From Liolophura sinensis (taxonomy: Eukaryota; Mollusca; Polyplacophora; Chitonida; Chitonidae), in assembly GCF_032854445.1 (NCBI RefSeq), contig NC_088306.1, positions 6,089,145 to 6,153,144 on the forward strand: a stretch of DNA of 64,000 nt, in the 5' to 3' direction. A model generated the notes under the pieces. That model was not told the DNA's origin. It was given only the letters and a program-made list of their open reading frames with translations, and searched no databases. The stretch's first letter is position 1. Every line of letters starts with the position of its first letter. This document shows, piece after piece, positions 1 through 42,269 of the stretch. A program made the position numbers and the translations under genes.

Positions 1-1357
1 AGGTTGAAAGAGTTTGAATGCAACTACTTCTGTGGACAGTCTTGTATGGTCTTTCATTTCGCATATACATGTACTTGGCATTGATTTTTCTTTGATTTTA
101 AAGAAGTGTCTGTTGAGCATAACCTGACCATGTTATTTTAAAACATTTTAAAATTTTTGTTTGCATTTTAATGACAATCGTTTTCATTTGGAAATGAGAC
201 AATGACACAAATGTTACAACAAGACTACCATTAAATATCCCAGTAATGAGGATATTTAATCCATTCAAAAGGGAAAAAATGTGTGGTCTTGATAATGTTT
301 TCTAGAAATTTAGTGTTGGAAATAACAAAACAAAAAATCTTTTAACCAGTGATTTTGATGGGTTGAGCTCAACATACACAGTATGACCCCACAGGTAACT
401 TGATAAAGTTTACACTCCCCCCCCCCAAAAAAAAAAGATTTGACCAAAAATAAATATGACCCAAAATATTTTCACATTTTTGTGAGGTGCTAGCCAAAAC
501 TGTCATGAAATGCAAATAGACCTGCTCTGAATTAACTCCCTTGTTACAAGATTGCAGCTACATGTGTATGAAGTAAGGCAAGGTTAATAGTTTGAGACAG
601 GAACCAGCAAGAAATGGGACTCGCCTATTAAAACGTACATGTAGTACAAAGCAGCAGAATGTAAAAGCATGCCATCAGCACGTGACAGTCGCAGAACTGT
701 GGAGAAATCTTAAAGGTAGTCTGTGTGTATCAGCTTCTAGAGGTATAATTTACATATTTGACGGAGTTCATCGAAGCTGTCTGTTGTATGTGTGCATGTA
801 TGTAATTAGGGCCATGAGTTTTAAATCACTTCAGAATGGATGAAAGAAGTACTTGATATTTATCCTGTTTTTCCAGATCAGTTTACAAAATTAAAATCTG
901 TCATGAAGGTCTTCAGCTAGCTTATGCTGCATTAACTCCAAAAACTGCCACTTAACCATTTTCCGAGGTCCTAGGAACACATGGTTTAAACCCTATGGCT
1001 GATTGTGGGTTTCACACAGGCTGCCTACCATAAGGCTGGACACTGTTGTATAACCCAAAGCAAATGAATAAATACATTAATGTTGTTGTATTGTTTCCTG
1101 TTGGGCAGCTGAAGGCTCGAGAACAAAGCGCTGAGACACAGGAGAACTTGCCACTCAGGCTGAGGATATTCACCAAGTTCCCGTGAGTCTGAGACATTGT
1201 CAGAAATTCACATTTAGTTGTTTTCGATACTTTTCCATTCAGCTGGAGCTTGAATCTGTCAGGCTGTGCTGCAGCAGGCTTGCCTTGAATATAATATACA
1301 TGTATGTATATCATATAGTTACCAGTACATAATGTTTCGTCAACTTCTAAACTTACC
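1..1357 (+). other. NALCN intron, no recognisable exon
   Basis: AT-rich sequence upstream of the first recognised NALCN exon. I find no stretch with NALCN-like coding in any frame and no other feature beyond a short C/A homopolymer near 418-436. The open frames here have no protein-like character. It is taken as intron because the first exon of the window starts with a split codon. Confidence 0.6.
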
Positions 1358-2079
1358 GGGGCCTCCGTGGCCCAGTTGGCTAGCGAGCTAACACAGCATA
1401 ATGACCTGGGAGTCTCTCACCAATGCGGTCACTGTGAGTTCAAGTCCAGCTTATGCTGGCTTCCACTCTGGCCATATGTGGGAAGGTCTCTCAGCAACCG
1501 GCGGAAGGTCGTGGGTTTCCCCCGGGCTGTGCCCGGTTTCCTCCCACCATAATGCTGGCCCCCGTCGTATAAGTGAAATATTCTTGAGTACGGTGTAAAA
1601 CACCAATCAAATCAAATGTGACACAAGCATTTATTTAACATGTAAGATATTATATATGAATGTTCATTGTCTATTAGAGCAACCAGAAACAAGATGTCAT
1701 ATCGCTCGTTCCCCATATACGTATAGTTATAAAGGCAAAACAATTTTCGGGTAATGTAAGCTGAAACACCTGCGTCTTCAGGTTATACGAGTACATGGTA
1801 TACTCGTGTCTGAGTGGTTAGAATTGAGAAGATTTCAGCAGTTTTGATTGTCTCAAGAGTGGACGATTTGGCTTTACCTTCCACTGTGATATCTGGTGTG
1901 TACTTTAGGTCCTACTAGTTCAATAATTTATTTCTTTAGTTTTTTTTCTTTTTCATTTCTTATAACCACTGTTACGTGATAATTTCGCAAGTAATCTGTT
2001 CCTCATATGAAGGCACATTACTGCGTCATTTACAAAAGTAGGTCTGAATACGTTCAATATTCACTTTTCTCGTCTTTAG

Positions 2080-32003
<29,924 letters not shown>

Positions 32004-32890
32004 TGGTGAACTGATCATGGAAATGATGTGTGGAGGGGGGATCAAGGGAGTTAATTTTGTGTGACTTCACTGGAGTGATTGAAGGAGCAGCAGAGAAGAT
32101 AGGCAGTGTTTGGAGTACATCTGAAGGGAGACATTTCAAATTAAAGAGATACAGAATGTCACAGAAAAGGGATATTTGTGATGTCACCTTATAGGGAAGC
32201 ATGTCACACTATAGAGATACAGCATGTCACAGGGAAGGAATATTTATGATGTCACATTATAGGGAAGCATGTCACACTATAGAGATACAGCATGTCACAG
32301 GGAAGGAATATTTATGATGTCACATTATAGGGAAGCATGTCACACAATAGAGATACAGACCGTCATAGGGAAGGGATATTTATTATGTCACATTATAGGG
32401 AAGCATGTCACACTAAAGAGACATAGAATGTCACAGGGAAGGGATATTTATGCTGTCACATTATAGGGAAGCATGTCACGCTATAGAGATACAGAATGTC
32501 TCAGGGAAGGGATATTTATGATGTCACATTATAGGGAAGCATGTCACACAATAGAGATACAGACCGTCATAGGGAAGGGATATTTATGATGTCACATTGT
32601 AGGGAAGCATGTCACACTATAGAGATACAGACCGTCATAGGGAGGGGATATTTATGATGTCACATTATAGGGAAGCATGTCACACTATAGAGATACAGAC
32701 CGTCATAGGGAGGGGATATTTATGATGTCACATTATAGGGAAGCATGTCACACTAGAGGGATACAGACCGTCATAGGGAGGGGATATTTATGATGTCATT
32801 ATAGGGAAGCATGTCACACTAGAGATATACAGAATGTCACAGGGAAGGGATATTTATTATGTCACATTAAACGGTCATGTAGCACATTAA
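32004..32890 (+). other. NALCN: NALCN 3' UTR (at least this far)
   Basis: Sequence after the stop has no further coding blocks. ATTAAA at 32886-32891 directly follows the repeat array; other candidate signals are ATTAAA near 33544 and AATAAA at 35740. Which poly(A) site is used cannot be told from sequence. Confidence 0.5.
32164..32872 (+). repeat. About 68-bp minisatellite in the NALCN 3' UTR
   Basis: About 10-11 units built of GGGATATTTATGATGTCACA, TTATAGGGAAGCATGTCACA and CTATAGAGATACAGAATGTC with small indels. If transcribed it would give the mRNA a long repeated 3' UTR. Confidence 0.93.
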
Positions 32891-34014
32891 AGAGAGTCCT
32901 GTGAAAAGTGGACTGGTTGTAGAAATTTATAGTTGACTGGACCACAGTAGTAACACTACACCAGCATGTAGAACAAGGATTGTGGAATGCTAGAAGTTTG
33001 CTGGTGGTGTGCTAGTTGTACAGTGTACCACTGAGAACCTTTAGCTTGGTTGGTGCTGTGTTTATGATGGGTGGAGTAAATTTTGTTCGCAATCCCTCAT
33101 CTTGGTATGTTAAAAAAACTTCAGTGTTTTTTTTTGTTGTTTTTTTTTACATACATTTGGCATTTTAATGAAATATATTTATGGAATAGCTAAAAATTGC
33201 TGGTGTAGAAAAAATAAGGGGTTAAATGCTCATATTACAATAAGGCTGAAATGACATTGTCCTGTTGCACAGTAGAATACTTGAGGAGGTTATTATGTGC
33301 ATGGTGCTGTGAATTTCATTATCATCTGGATGTAATTGTTGGTGGTCAAATGACCTGTTGAAGCCCATCCAAATGTTCCATGTTAGGAAGTACAAAGAAT
33401 TAATTTATAATTAACATAGCAGTTGGTCCATGATGTATACAAATTGTATTTATTTATTGCTGTTATAGAAAGATGTTATTAGCATGTTCATATTTTTCAT
33501 CACATTGTTTCACCAGCTACCGTTTGTTGAATTAACTGTAGTAAATTAAAGACGGGTGATAATGGTTGGTGAAAAACCTTGAGCATGTATATGTGATTTA
33601 CAGTTAATCACAGAAAATAGGATTTGCTGTAATTCTTCAACCTTTTCACATGTTTGCAAGGTGGTTACTAAAGCATGTTATGAAGGCTTTATTCTGTGTG
33701 GACTGATAAAATTATACTTTTTGTGAAGCTCTGAAAATTTTTCAACCCAACCAGTGTTGTTTTGCTTTATGAAAAAAATGTGCATAAATATCATGTGCAA
33801 AGTTGCAAAAATGTTGAGGAATTAGTGTATGTGTATAATAGGTGATAGTGTTGGTTAAAGATTTGTTGGGATTGGTAAACTGTGGAGTGTCTACTGCAAC
33901 ATGTATTGTTCATGGTACCGTGTTTCATTTCAAATTTGGTGTGTAAAATGTATTTTCAGCAACATGTTATGGCCTTAAATTGATACTTTTGATGCCATCA
34001 TTTAAGTTTTTTAA
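32891..34014 (+). other. Downstream of NALCN, nothing recognised
   Basis: 1.1 kb of AT-rich sequence with T-runs at 33128-33150. It may be distal 3' UTR. No open frame of interest. Confidence 0.4.
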
Positions 34015-34165
34015 ATATTTATTTATTTATTTGATTGGTGTTTTGCGCTGCACTCAAGAATATTTCACTTTTACATTAGCGGCCAGCATTATGGTGGGAG
34101 CCCCTCCACCCCCCCCCCCCCCCCCCACTAAACCATCCACAGGCTGCTGCCAGACCTTCCCACAA
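34015..34165 (-). mobile_element. SINE-A, truncated, minus strand
   Basis: TTTATTTATTTGATTGGTGT, TTTTGCGCTGCACTCAAGAA, CCAGCATTATGGTGGGA, an expanded C-run (34110-34126) and CAGACCTTCCCACAAG. The tRNA-like head is missing. Confidence 0.85.
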
Positions 34166-34494
34166 GTTTTTCTGGTAAGAAATCAATCAGATTTCCTATA
34201 TTTGGGAATGTATCAACCAGAATTAAGCAAAATGTGTCGCCCGAAAAATGCGTAACTTTAGGTGAAATACAGTATTATTGGAATCTGTTTGGGTCACACA
34301 GTACTCAGCGTTTCTTGGCAGTGTGGTACTTCTCTGCTACGTGGCAGTTTCATGTCCGTACCACACGATCAATTGTGGTACATTACAGTGGTGTCGTGAA
34401 CCATACAGTACAGCCCATTGGCTATCACACTGTACATAGCTGTACATAGTACAGATAGAAATTTATGACAGTGTTATGTTGAAAAGTAGGATGT

Positions 34495-34720
34495 GGTGCC
34501 GGTTGCAGAAAGCCGTTTCTGACTGAAGTCAAAACATATAACCACCTGAGAACATTTAGTGTTTGGTAAAGGAAGATGAACTTTTGACACTTTGTCTTTC
34601 GATTATGTTTATGCGGTAGTTAAAGTCTTAATTTATTAAGCTCTAAAATAAGCTCCAAAATCGTATTTTAAATTTGGCGTAAGTCAGAAATGGGTGTGAG
34701 GAATAGGCCCATGACAACAT
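34495..34720. repeat. Dispersed MITE-like repeat (pair with 7.9 kb)
   Basis: It runs from CCGTTTCTGACTGAAGTCAA to GGCGTAAGTCAGAAATGG. The ends are inverted relative to each other (TTTCTGACT / AGTCAGAAA) and the internal order resembles 7930-8150. Confidence 0.45.
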
Positions 34721-35225
34721 AAGTCATTTATACTGTTGCAAAGGTTTGTAGGAGAATGTTGGATGAGAAGATAGCAGAAGATGTAATATGTCTCACTTCT
34801 TCGAGTGTTCAGTCTCTCGTTGCTGAATCTTTTTAATGTGATATGGAGGCTTTATCTCGGCATGGAATAAGGTGTCGAAGAATGTTACAGTTTAGGATAC
34901 AGAATTGATGTCTACATTGTACATACAATGTATGTATTTCTCCTTAAAATTTATAGTAAGCTCTGTATCACAAATATTGTACATGTATGTATAGTGCATA
35001 GGCCTGATTTTGTAATCATAATGAGGAAGGTGAGAGGAGTTTTTGACTGATAGTTGACCAATTTTTGCAATTTGCAAATTTTTAATCATGTTTATATTAA
35101 TGATTTCATATTATATGCATGCGTGACAGACATGACAAAATCATCAGTTAAAACAAATACCTGGAACTTTTAAATGAATTTGAGTTTGTAAGTGTCATGT
35201 ACCATTCATAATTATTTCTAGTGTT

Positions 35226-35724
35226 AAGCCAGGGACAAACTAGGCGGATTTTTTGGCTTGTAGGTTCGAACTTAATCACCCCGAAATATGCTGACGATAT
35301 TCTCAACATGGTTGCAGACACGGAAGACGGATTTTTCCGTTGATCGTGGTCAGTAGGTTATGTCATGTGACCTACTAAGCCATGTGATACAAACGATCGT
35401 GGTCATTAGGTTATGTCATGTGACCTACTAAGCCATATGACACAAACGGAAGTTCGCAGGTGAACACAATTCCGTGTTGTTCGATTGGTCAGCTTGATCG
35501 CCGAAATTCGCTGGAGCGTACATATTACGCGGGCAGAGTGACATTGCCGGCGTATTTCTTAGCTCGTACATGTATGTCACATGTTTGATGCTGGTGAATT
35601 TCGCGGCGGACAAGATCGCCTGCGAAATACACCGTCGTAGGCGCGGGCAAACCGGGAGGGTTTTTAGAAATTAGCAAAATACGCCTGTACAAGCGAAAAA
35701 ATCCGCCCAGTTTGTCCCCGGCTT
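35226..35724. mobile_element. MITE-like element with 36-bp terminal inverted repeats
   Basis: The left end AAGCCAGGGACAAACTAGGC and following GGATTTTTTGGCTTGTA match, inverted, the right end TACAAGCGAAAAAATCCGCC and CAGTTTGTCCCCGGCTT, with 3 mismatches in about 36 bp. The element is about 499 bp with no transposase ORF. Inside, a 53-bp segment (GATCGTGGTCAGTAGG..., from about 35342) is tandemly duplicated. No clear target duplication. Confidence 0.82.
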
Positions 35725-36416
35725 GAGGAAAATAGTTGAAATAAATTGATCACATAGCTATATACTTGTACTTGCCTGTTGAAGTCTTGTAGCTTCTTTA
35801 GTTTACTAATTACATGTACATACAGTAAATTCCATCGAAGGCATTTAAATATTTTCAGTCTGAATTTTTGTGTTTGATCTGATAGCCATGCTTAGCTGTT
35901 GCCGCTCTTGTTGTTTTTTGGGTTTCCTTGAGTCTGGGTGACTCTACCCGAGTTAAACTTCGGGTGTGGCTTACTGACTCAGTGTTTTTTTCCTGAAAAA
36001 TGTACAAGGACTATAAAATAAGAAAGAATGTGTGCATGTGTTGACTGAGCGATAAGCCATGTCTAGATGATCATGTAAATGTAGCAGGCATAATATATGT
36101 GGGAGTTCTTCAGCCGTCTGATGAGTATATTTTCCCACTGTTATGATTTTTTGCTTTTATTTATGGTTTACAATGCCTTTACCTTATTTCTTTCTTTTTA
36201 TTTTGAATTACTCAATGTTTTTGTTTTCACCCTGATGAGATTGTGGACATTGTGCAATTTGTCTATATTTTGTTTTAACAGACATTTTATGTTAAAGCTA
36301 TGGAAGTTTTATTTATTGTAGTTGTTTTGAATATAAATTCTTGTTGGTAAATATTGCGTCTTGTTTGTTTATACTTTTAACCTGATTAACCCTAAGATGA
36401 TGGTTCTGGGTCCTGG
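35725..36416. other. Intergenic, nothing recognised
   Basis: AT-rich; the short T-rich open frame at 36097-36321 looks like composition only. Confidence 0.4.
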
Positions 36417-36723
36417 AGCCATTCTGTAAAATGGGTCGGGAGGTCACGTGACCACCCTATCGTGTCGAAAACAAAATGGTCGATCAATATTAAAGCATAC
36501 GGGAAAAGGTGGCTTTCTACCACTTCGTCAAGTTGTTCAAAATAACACCACGCAAGCTCTGCAGAAATGCGTAGACTATCGGGAAAGCTGAAAATTATAC
36601 CAATCCAATTCAAAAATAGGCGTTTTCATATGCATTGGCGTTGGGAGGAACGTTTCTTCACCCACACCGTTTGTTACTAAGGAGATCACGTGGTTTCTAT
36701 CTTCCGAGTTTTACAGAATTGCT
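36417..36723. mobile_element. Second, older MITE-like element
   Basis: The left end AGCCATTCTGTAAAA is inverted at the right end as TTTTACAGAATTGCT; further inward, CACGTGACC pairs loosely with ATCACGTGG. About 307 bp, no ORF of interest. Confidence 0.55.
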
Positions 36724-36848
36724 AGTCGAAAACGGATTGTAGTGTAACGTCTACACCGCCAAAATGTATCAGTTTGTGTTGTAACGTTGTGCTGTCTTTA
36801 ATGTGATGTCATCATGATGAGCAGGGAAAGCAACATCAAGCAGTAAAA

Positions 36849-36945
36849 TGACGTCAAGGTGTTGGCTGGTTCCCTCCCCCTGACGTCAGATGGCGCTAAT
36901 CACATTCAAGGTACACAGAACACGTCAGGGAACCAGACTAGTCAA
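36849..36945. promoter_or_regulatory. Two perfect CRE palindromes and a hairpin
   Basis: TGACGTCA occurs at 36849-36856 and 36881-36888, 32 bp apart. CTGGTTCCCT near 36866 is inverted at about 36934 (AGGGAACCAG), with ACGTCAGG beside it. CREs bind CREB/ATF factors in animals; no adjacent gene start was identified, so the role is open. Confidence 0.4.
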
Positions 36946-36999
36946 AGTTCGGCTCACGTGACCCTTATGTGAGGGGCCCAGAAAGTGACGCGGACCCGA

Positions 37000-37450
37000 C
37001 GCTGGTAGCTTCGACTAGACCGGAAGGCGAGATTTGGTGAAGATTCTGACGACAAGGCGACATTTAGACGACAGTTAGTCGAGAACGCGAGATTCAGTCG
37101 AGATTCAAGCGCCATTCTGACGACAGTGCGAGACTTATCGAGATTAACCCGCCGTTCGAACGACAGAGCAAGATTAGGTTAAAATTTTGTATCTTGTGGA
37201 GACAATATTTTGACGAGATTAAAATAAGCACATGCGAGATTAAGTCGAGATTCAATGCTCATTGCGAAATTTTGTCGAAATTCGGTCGAGAATTGAATGA
37301 AGGAGCGAGATTTTAACAAGGACGTGAGATTCTGGCGAGGGTGCGAGATTTGCACGAGATTCTCGACCGAACATGGTGGGAATCTCGTAGGAATATGGAC
37401 TGAATCTGGCGTTGTCGTCCTAATCTCGACTAAACCTCGCGCTGCCGTTC
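37000..37450. repeat. CpG-rich CGAGATT quasi-repeat with inverted end
   Basis: GCGAGATT, TCGAGATT and close variants recur at least ten times between 37028 and 37365, at irregular 15-45 bp spacing. From about 37378 the motif appears inverted (AATCTCG twice, then CCTCGCG). It is far richer in CpG than its surroundings. No coding frame fits. Confidence 0.65.
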
Positions 37451-37469
37451 AAATATCACCGTTCATGGT

Positions 37470-39370
37470 TTAAGGAAATGTGAAAGAGTAAGCATAGCCG
37501 CATCCGGCTTCGTTAGATTGGTGTTCAGCGGGTGTCAGGTTTACGGATGGAGGAATCTTAAGGCCCAAATAAGACCATTGCTCTTCGCCAAGTACCTGAG
37601 ATACTACACCTGGCCCTCTTTGGATCGTAGCCCTAAGCTGATTGGAAATCTCTAAGATCACGATCGTAATAATTGCAGTGATGATAATTGTGAATTATTA
37701 GACATCACTAGGGTAGTAGTATACGAAATGGTGTATTGTAATTATATTTTAGACAATCACATGAAAACAATGCAAAGGGACCAGGCCTCGGGGATGATGA
37801 GTCCACCGGCAGAATTCTGTTTTTGTTTTTTTGCAGGAATACAATATAACATTTAGCATGATGAACAAACCAGAGCAGCGACGACCGTGAGATAATTGGC
37901 AAATGAGCACATGTAACCCCTGTCAATTTACCGGAGTCAAGGTTTTATTTTTGTTATTCATGTTTTGGTGCTTAAACAGTAGCAAATTACACGTTCTCGC
38001 ATGGACCACCTGGAGTGTTAGGTAGCTAAGTGCGAAAAAAATGATTCATAAGTTACAACTCAGGTGATCGCCCTGGCTTGGACGGAAACAAAATTGCCAC
38101 CTTATGTGGAAACACAGGGCATGTCAACACATGCGTGTTATTATGGCAATACTTCCCCATCCATACCTGCACGAGTAAAAGGTGTAGGTGCGAAGATGTC
38201 CGCTGCACACATGTACCTCTAGCAGATCACTTGAAAATAAAATTAGTTCTACTTCCTTCTTCAGGTTTACATTAAGACATGAGTTCTACGATATACAAAA
38301 GCCAGTTGATGCTGATGTCTTCTGTTGATGAACGAACTTGACAGACGTCATGTTTCCGAAGGTAACCTTGTTAGAGTAAATCGATTCACATTATTTCAAA
38401 GCAAGTTTTTTTTCGACAAAAATGAGGGGTTTTAAGGATATGAAAGACTCAGTGAAAGTAATTACATTGTACAGGTTTACAAATCGCAGATAATGTTTCT
38501 ACCGGGGACAGGATGTCATCAAAACAGGGTACAGTTTCTAGCAACGATATACACATTACGTAAACGTCTTTGTCTAGATTAGGTGTATGACCGTCTGCCC
38601 TGGTAACATCACATTAGACGCCGTCATCTTTGAATTATTGCATGTCAATGACATTCAATTTCTTTCGTTGATATGTTATTCACTTAAGTTCCATTTGTTA
38701 ATAAGGGAGCTTCGAGTTCGAACTCTTTTGTGGTTTAAAGGTAAAAAAAAGTCATAGAGTATCATGTGACTTGGGGAAAATATTATGCAAACCTGTGTTG
38801 ACATTAATTTACTGATCAGTTCTGTCCCTGTGTCCCGTAGGTACAAATGAGATTTATTCCCTGTGGAAATTTTTCAAGGTGACAAACATTCAGCTCATCA
38901 CTTTTTTCCGTGGTTCTTTTACTCTAAATAACTTTCTATGAAAATTTTTAGACACCCATTACACAATAAATGCAATCTATAACAGTTGTCTAACATTTCT
39001 GAATAGTCACATGTCACAGTGGGGTATTTGTTACCTTACTGATAAAAGAGCTTTAAGTCGAACTCCTCAATTCCTGGGGGAACTTCGAAGACAGAAGTAT
39101 AAATCTTTGATCAGAGAACTTTGATAAACGTTACCGTATTTCAGCATGAACGATTCGTTCGCGAATAGCTCATAAAATTAGGCGTTGTCTTTGTCTACCT
39201 CATAAGAGTTCTCACGAGAATGCAATTGCTCGCAGACACACTAAGTCAAGCAAAACAGTTTGCAGTCCTAGGAGAAATAGAACATCCATTAAAAGTTTGA
39301 ATGTGTATGGTTGTAGTATGAAGAATACAAACAGGATCACATATAATAACCCAATCATGCTATTCTGTCA
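37470..39370. other. Intergenic or intronic, nothing recognised
   Basis: About 1.9 kb without a recognised exon or repeat. It lies beyond the 3' end of the minus-strand PAN exon. Confidence 0.4.
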
Positions 39371-39624
39371 TCAGTATACAACCGTGACTGACATTTTCCA
39401 CAAGGTCCACCCCTTTTCCACTATTCGGCCCTCTTCCATTACTGATTCCGTTGAAAAGGCGTTGCATTGCCAGGTCATTCGGTTGTAGTTAAATAACTGA
39501 CAATTAACACCGGAATCCTGACATCGTCTTGCGCAGGCGGTAACCGTGAACGACTTTATCGTCCACTCTGGTGTCGCGATTAGTCGACATCCTTTTTCAG
39601 TGGTCAGTTGAATGACTTGCATAG
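39371..39624 (-). CDS. PAN/apple-like terminal exon
   Basis: Minus strand. Acceptor TATTTTCAG precedes 39624; it starts with two bases of a split codon and ends with TGA at 39373-39371. It encodes AMQVIQLTTEKGCRLIATPE, then TACARRCQDSGVNCQLFNYN, TWQCNAFSTESVMEEGRIVE and KGWTLWKMSVTVVY. The Cys pattern (C..RC...G.NCQ.FNY....QC.AFS) is that of PAN/apple modules, which mediate protein or glycan contacts outside the cell. The entry phase matches the phase-1 introns of the lectin-like exons at 48.8 and 52 kb on the same strand, so it could be the last exon of that gene, 9 kb away. This linkage is inference. Confidence 0.65.
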
Positions 39625-40740
39625 CTGAAAATAAATGATTAGTGTCCCGATTCATCAATTATTCATAATTAGCTACCCCGGTATATATTGTTAAATTGAC
39701 TGTAAAAAATTGAAAATGGTACAGTAATCTGAGTAATATGGCACGTAAAATCCCTAGATAATGAGGCTGATTTTTTCCACCAACACTCGGTAGTCTCCAC
39801 CGAATTACGCCAGTTAGTTCAGAATTCAAAAAAAGCTACAAGTTACAAGCATATCGAATTTCTCCACGAGTTAGTTGTTTCAATTTTCCAATCGAAGGGA
39901 TGGATATACAGTATAAGAAGGAAGAATTTTGTGCCCACCGAAAGGAGCTGTATCTGCTCTCGCCATTTTATGTATGAAAGCTGCGACATGAATACAGCTG
40001 AATTTCCACAACCGTTTCACTGCACACAGTACTTATAAATTAATTAACTCAACTGAAAACTCATAGATAGTAAATTTCTGTACACTAACGCCAACGTCCA
40101 CATTGTACGTCTATCGGAACTTCAACGTCGTCCACTATGGGTTCAAGTTGATACGGCATTTGCTTCTGATTAGCTAGAATTCATCTCGAAGTAGCATCAT
40201 TTTGATACGAATCCCCAGGTTATTTAGGCCTACTGGCCTTGGGTTGGCCATCTATGACGTCACCCGCTGAGCCGTTGTGGGCGGAAGGCTGGAGATCGTT
40301 TAGAGCAATAAATCTATTGTTTTTGGTGAAATTAAAGTCATTACGTTTCTCAGAAGCCCTCCCGGTAATATACAGTTTAAACAGCTTATAATCTTTATCA
40401 TTAGGGCCAGCAGATAAATCTGGAGTTGACCAATCAAGCTTCGTTTTAAAACAGAGTAATATACTGCGTCGAAAAAATGTCGGCTTGGGGGAGGAGCCCT
40501 GTCGTTGACTCTAAGCACAGGCCAGCGCGGAGTGAACGCTACATGGGTTGGTAGATGATATTTATATACTATACCATATGAGGTGTGGGTGGGGGTGGGT
40601 GGGGGTGCGTGATGACAAGACGATTGATATTCTACAATGTCCCATAGACCACGACTCTCCACCCAAGCGTGCGTTCTCGATGGCAAGGGCTGGGCGGGGT
40701 TTAAGGAACTGACTTCAGATCTCTTCGAGGCCAATTTGGC
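39625..40740. other. Intergenic or intronic, nothing recognised
   Basis: No exon recognised. A GGGTGGGGGTGGGTGGGGGT run lies near 40587-40606. The 144-codon minus frame at 40300-40734 has no recognisable domain. Confidence 0.4.
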
Positions 40741-40912
40741 GGTGCGTTAGCCTTTACCCGACAGCTGGTGTTTCTCCACTCTGTCCACCTCAACAGCGTC
40801 ATGTTCGTCCACGAGAAGAAATGGAGGGCACACCGACAAGACGGTCAGACTATCCGACCAAAGAAGGTGGCATCCACATCTACCTAACCAACTTGCAATA
40901 AATTGGCAAAAA

Positions 40913-41268
40913 TGGAAGCCATCCCAGACAATGACAACAACAACGACAACGTGGAGGCGGAGCCTGTAACATTCAGCCCGGAGGTGCCGATCTCGCTCGA
41001 GTCAGAGCTTGAGGTGGCCCTGACCAGCGAAATCGTAGACGAATCCTTTCCCGTTACCTGATAGAAAGAGCCGTGCTCGTCAATTTCATGCGCCAGGCCC
41101 GCAAGGCACCACTAACTTGAGAGGCGGGAAAGGAAGTGAAGTAGCAACTGTGTCAGTTTTTACAGGAGAAGGCCAACCCACACTTCGCCCGGATGTACTT
41201 GGAGCATATGGCAGCCAACCCGCCCAAGGTGACGAAAGTAAAGGGTGACAAGCCCGCAGACGAGTAAG
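40913..41268 (+). pseudogene. Broken ORF, acidic N-terminus, unknown family
   Basis: ATG at 40913 gives MEAIPDNDNNNDNVEAEPVT and an acidic Ser/Glu-rich stretch to a stop at about 41061. The same frame family continues as VLVNFMRQARKAPLT, is broken by TGA and TAG, and ends in QFLQEKANPHFARMYLEH, MAANPPKVTKVKGDKPADE and TAA at 41268. The continuity of sense suggests one decayed gene. I do not recognise the protein. Confidence 0.4.
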
Positions 41269-42269
41269 CGCTTTTTCCCCACCCTCGCCACCTTCCTGTC
41301 GGTGATGCCACCATTAACACTTGCCATGGCTTACGGTGATCATTTTACCCATGTGTTTACAAGGGTGCGAGTTCTGAACATAGACCATAGCCAAGACTTC
41401 CATATCGGTAATTCATTCACCACCATCACCACTATAAGACATTTCCCACGGTGACTGGACACCTGCGTAAAGCACACACACAAATAACGGACTTGACACG
41501 GGACTTTTGCTGCTGCTGCTTGTGTTCTGTTACTTACTTAGTTCTTTTATTTCACTGTTGGAGTTAACATGAATTAAATAAAGAAAACCAAAGGTGACGT
41601 TGAATCCCATGTCTTTTCGTTGGTAATTTGTCACCTACACCGCCTGTGTATAATTTAGTTATGGGTAGTACACCCTAAGTGATATGACTGATGGCTGTAT
41701 TACTCGGCCTGTGACAGCACTAGATTGTCGGTGTGTTTTTAAACTTTGTGTCTGACCGCCTTTCGAGGCTACAAGGGTGTACTCCGTTGTACGTTTGTGG
41801 ATAGTATCGTCAATCAGGAACGTCAATCAGACGTGCCTCGCAGTACGCCCCTCGCCAAACCTGACCAGCTTCGACTTCCCACGAACATCTTCCCCAGAGA
41901 AATTCAGTACGTCTACCTTTCCAAATCATAAAACTTCGTATTTACGGTCCATTGCTTCAACGTCGGCTACTGCGATGTCACGCTGTCACCATCGATGCGC
42001 GTCCTTGCTGTCCCTGCTGGTTCGAGCTACGCCACCCGTTTGACGTGCAGTTCTGTGCAGCAACGATGAAGGTTTACTTCGCTGTTTGTGCGAATGCGAG
42101 AAGAATCTGTTAACTGGAAGCGTTCCACTCACACAGGCGCAGAAGACGAGGTTAAAGCGACACACAGACGGTTCTCTGCACCTTGGTCAAGAAAAATGTC
42201 CCCTTGCATAACAAAGGACGCATTGCTACTCCTTCCCCTCGTATCAGCCCTTACAGGTGACGCCGTAAT

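Noticed and set aside
1358-1617. Plus-strand ORFs of 61-65 codons
   Set aside because: They lie entirely inside a SINE-A copy (GGGGCCTCCGTGG head to CACCAATCAAATCAAA tail, 1358-1617) and translate it in two frames. The SINE itself is a confident repeat in the upstream NALCN intron.
34100-34130. Pro-rich coding stretch
   Set aside because: It is an expanded C-run inside a truncated minus-strand SINE-A.
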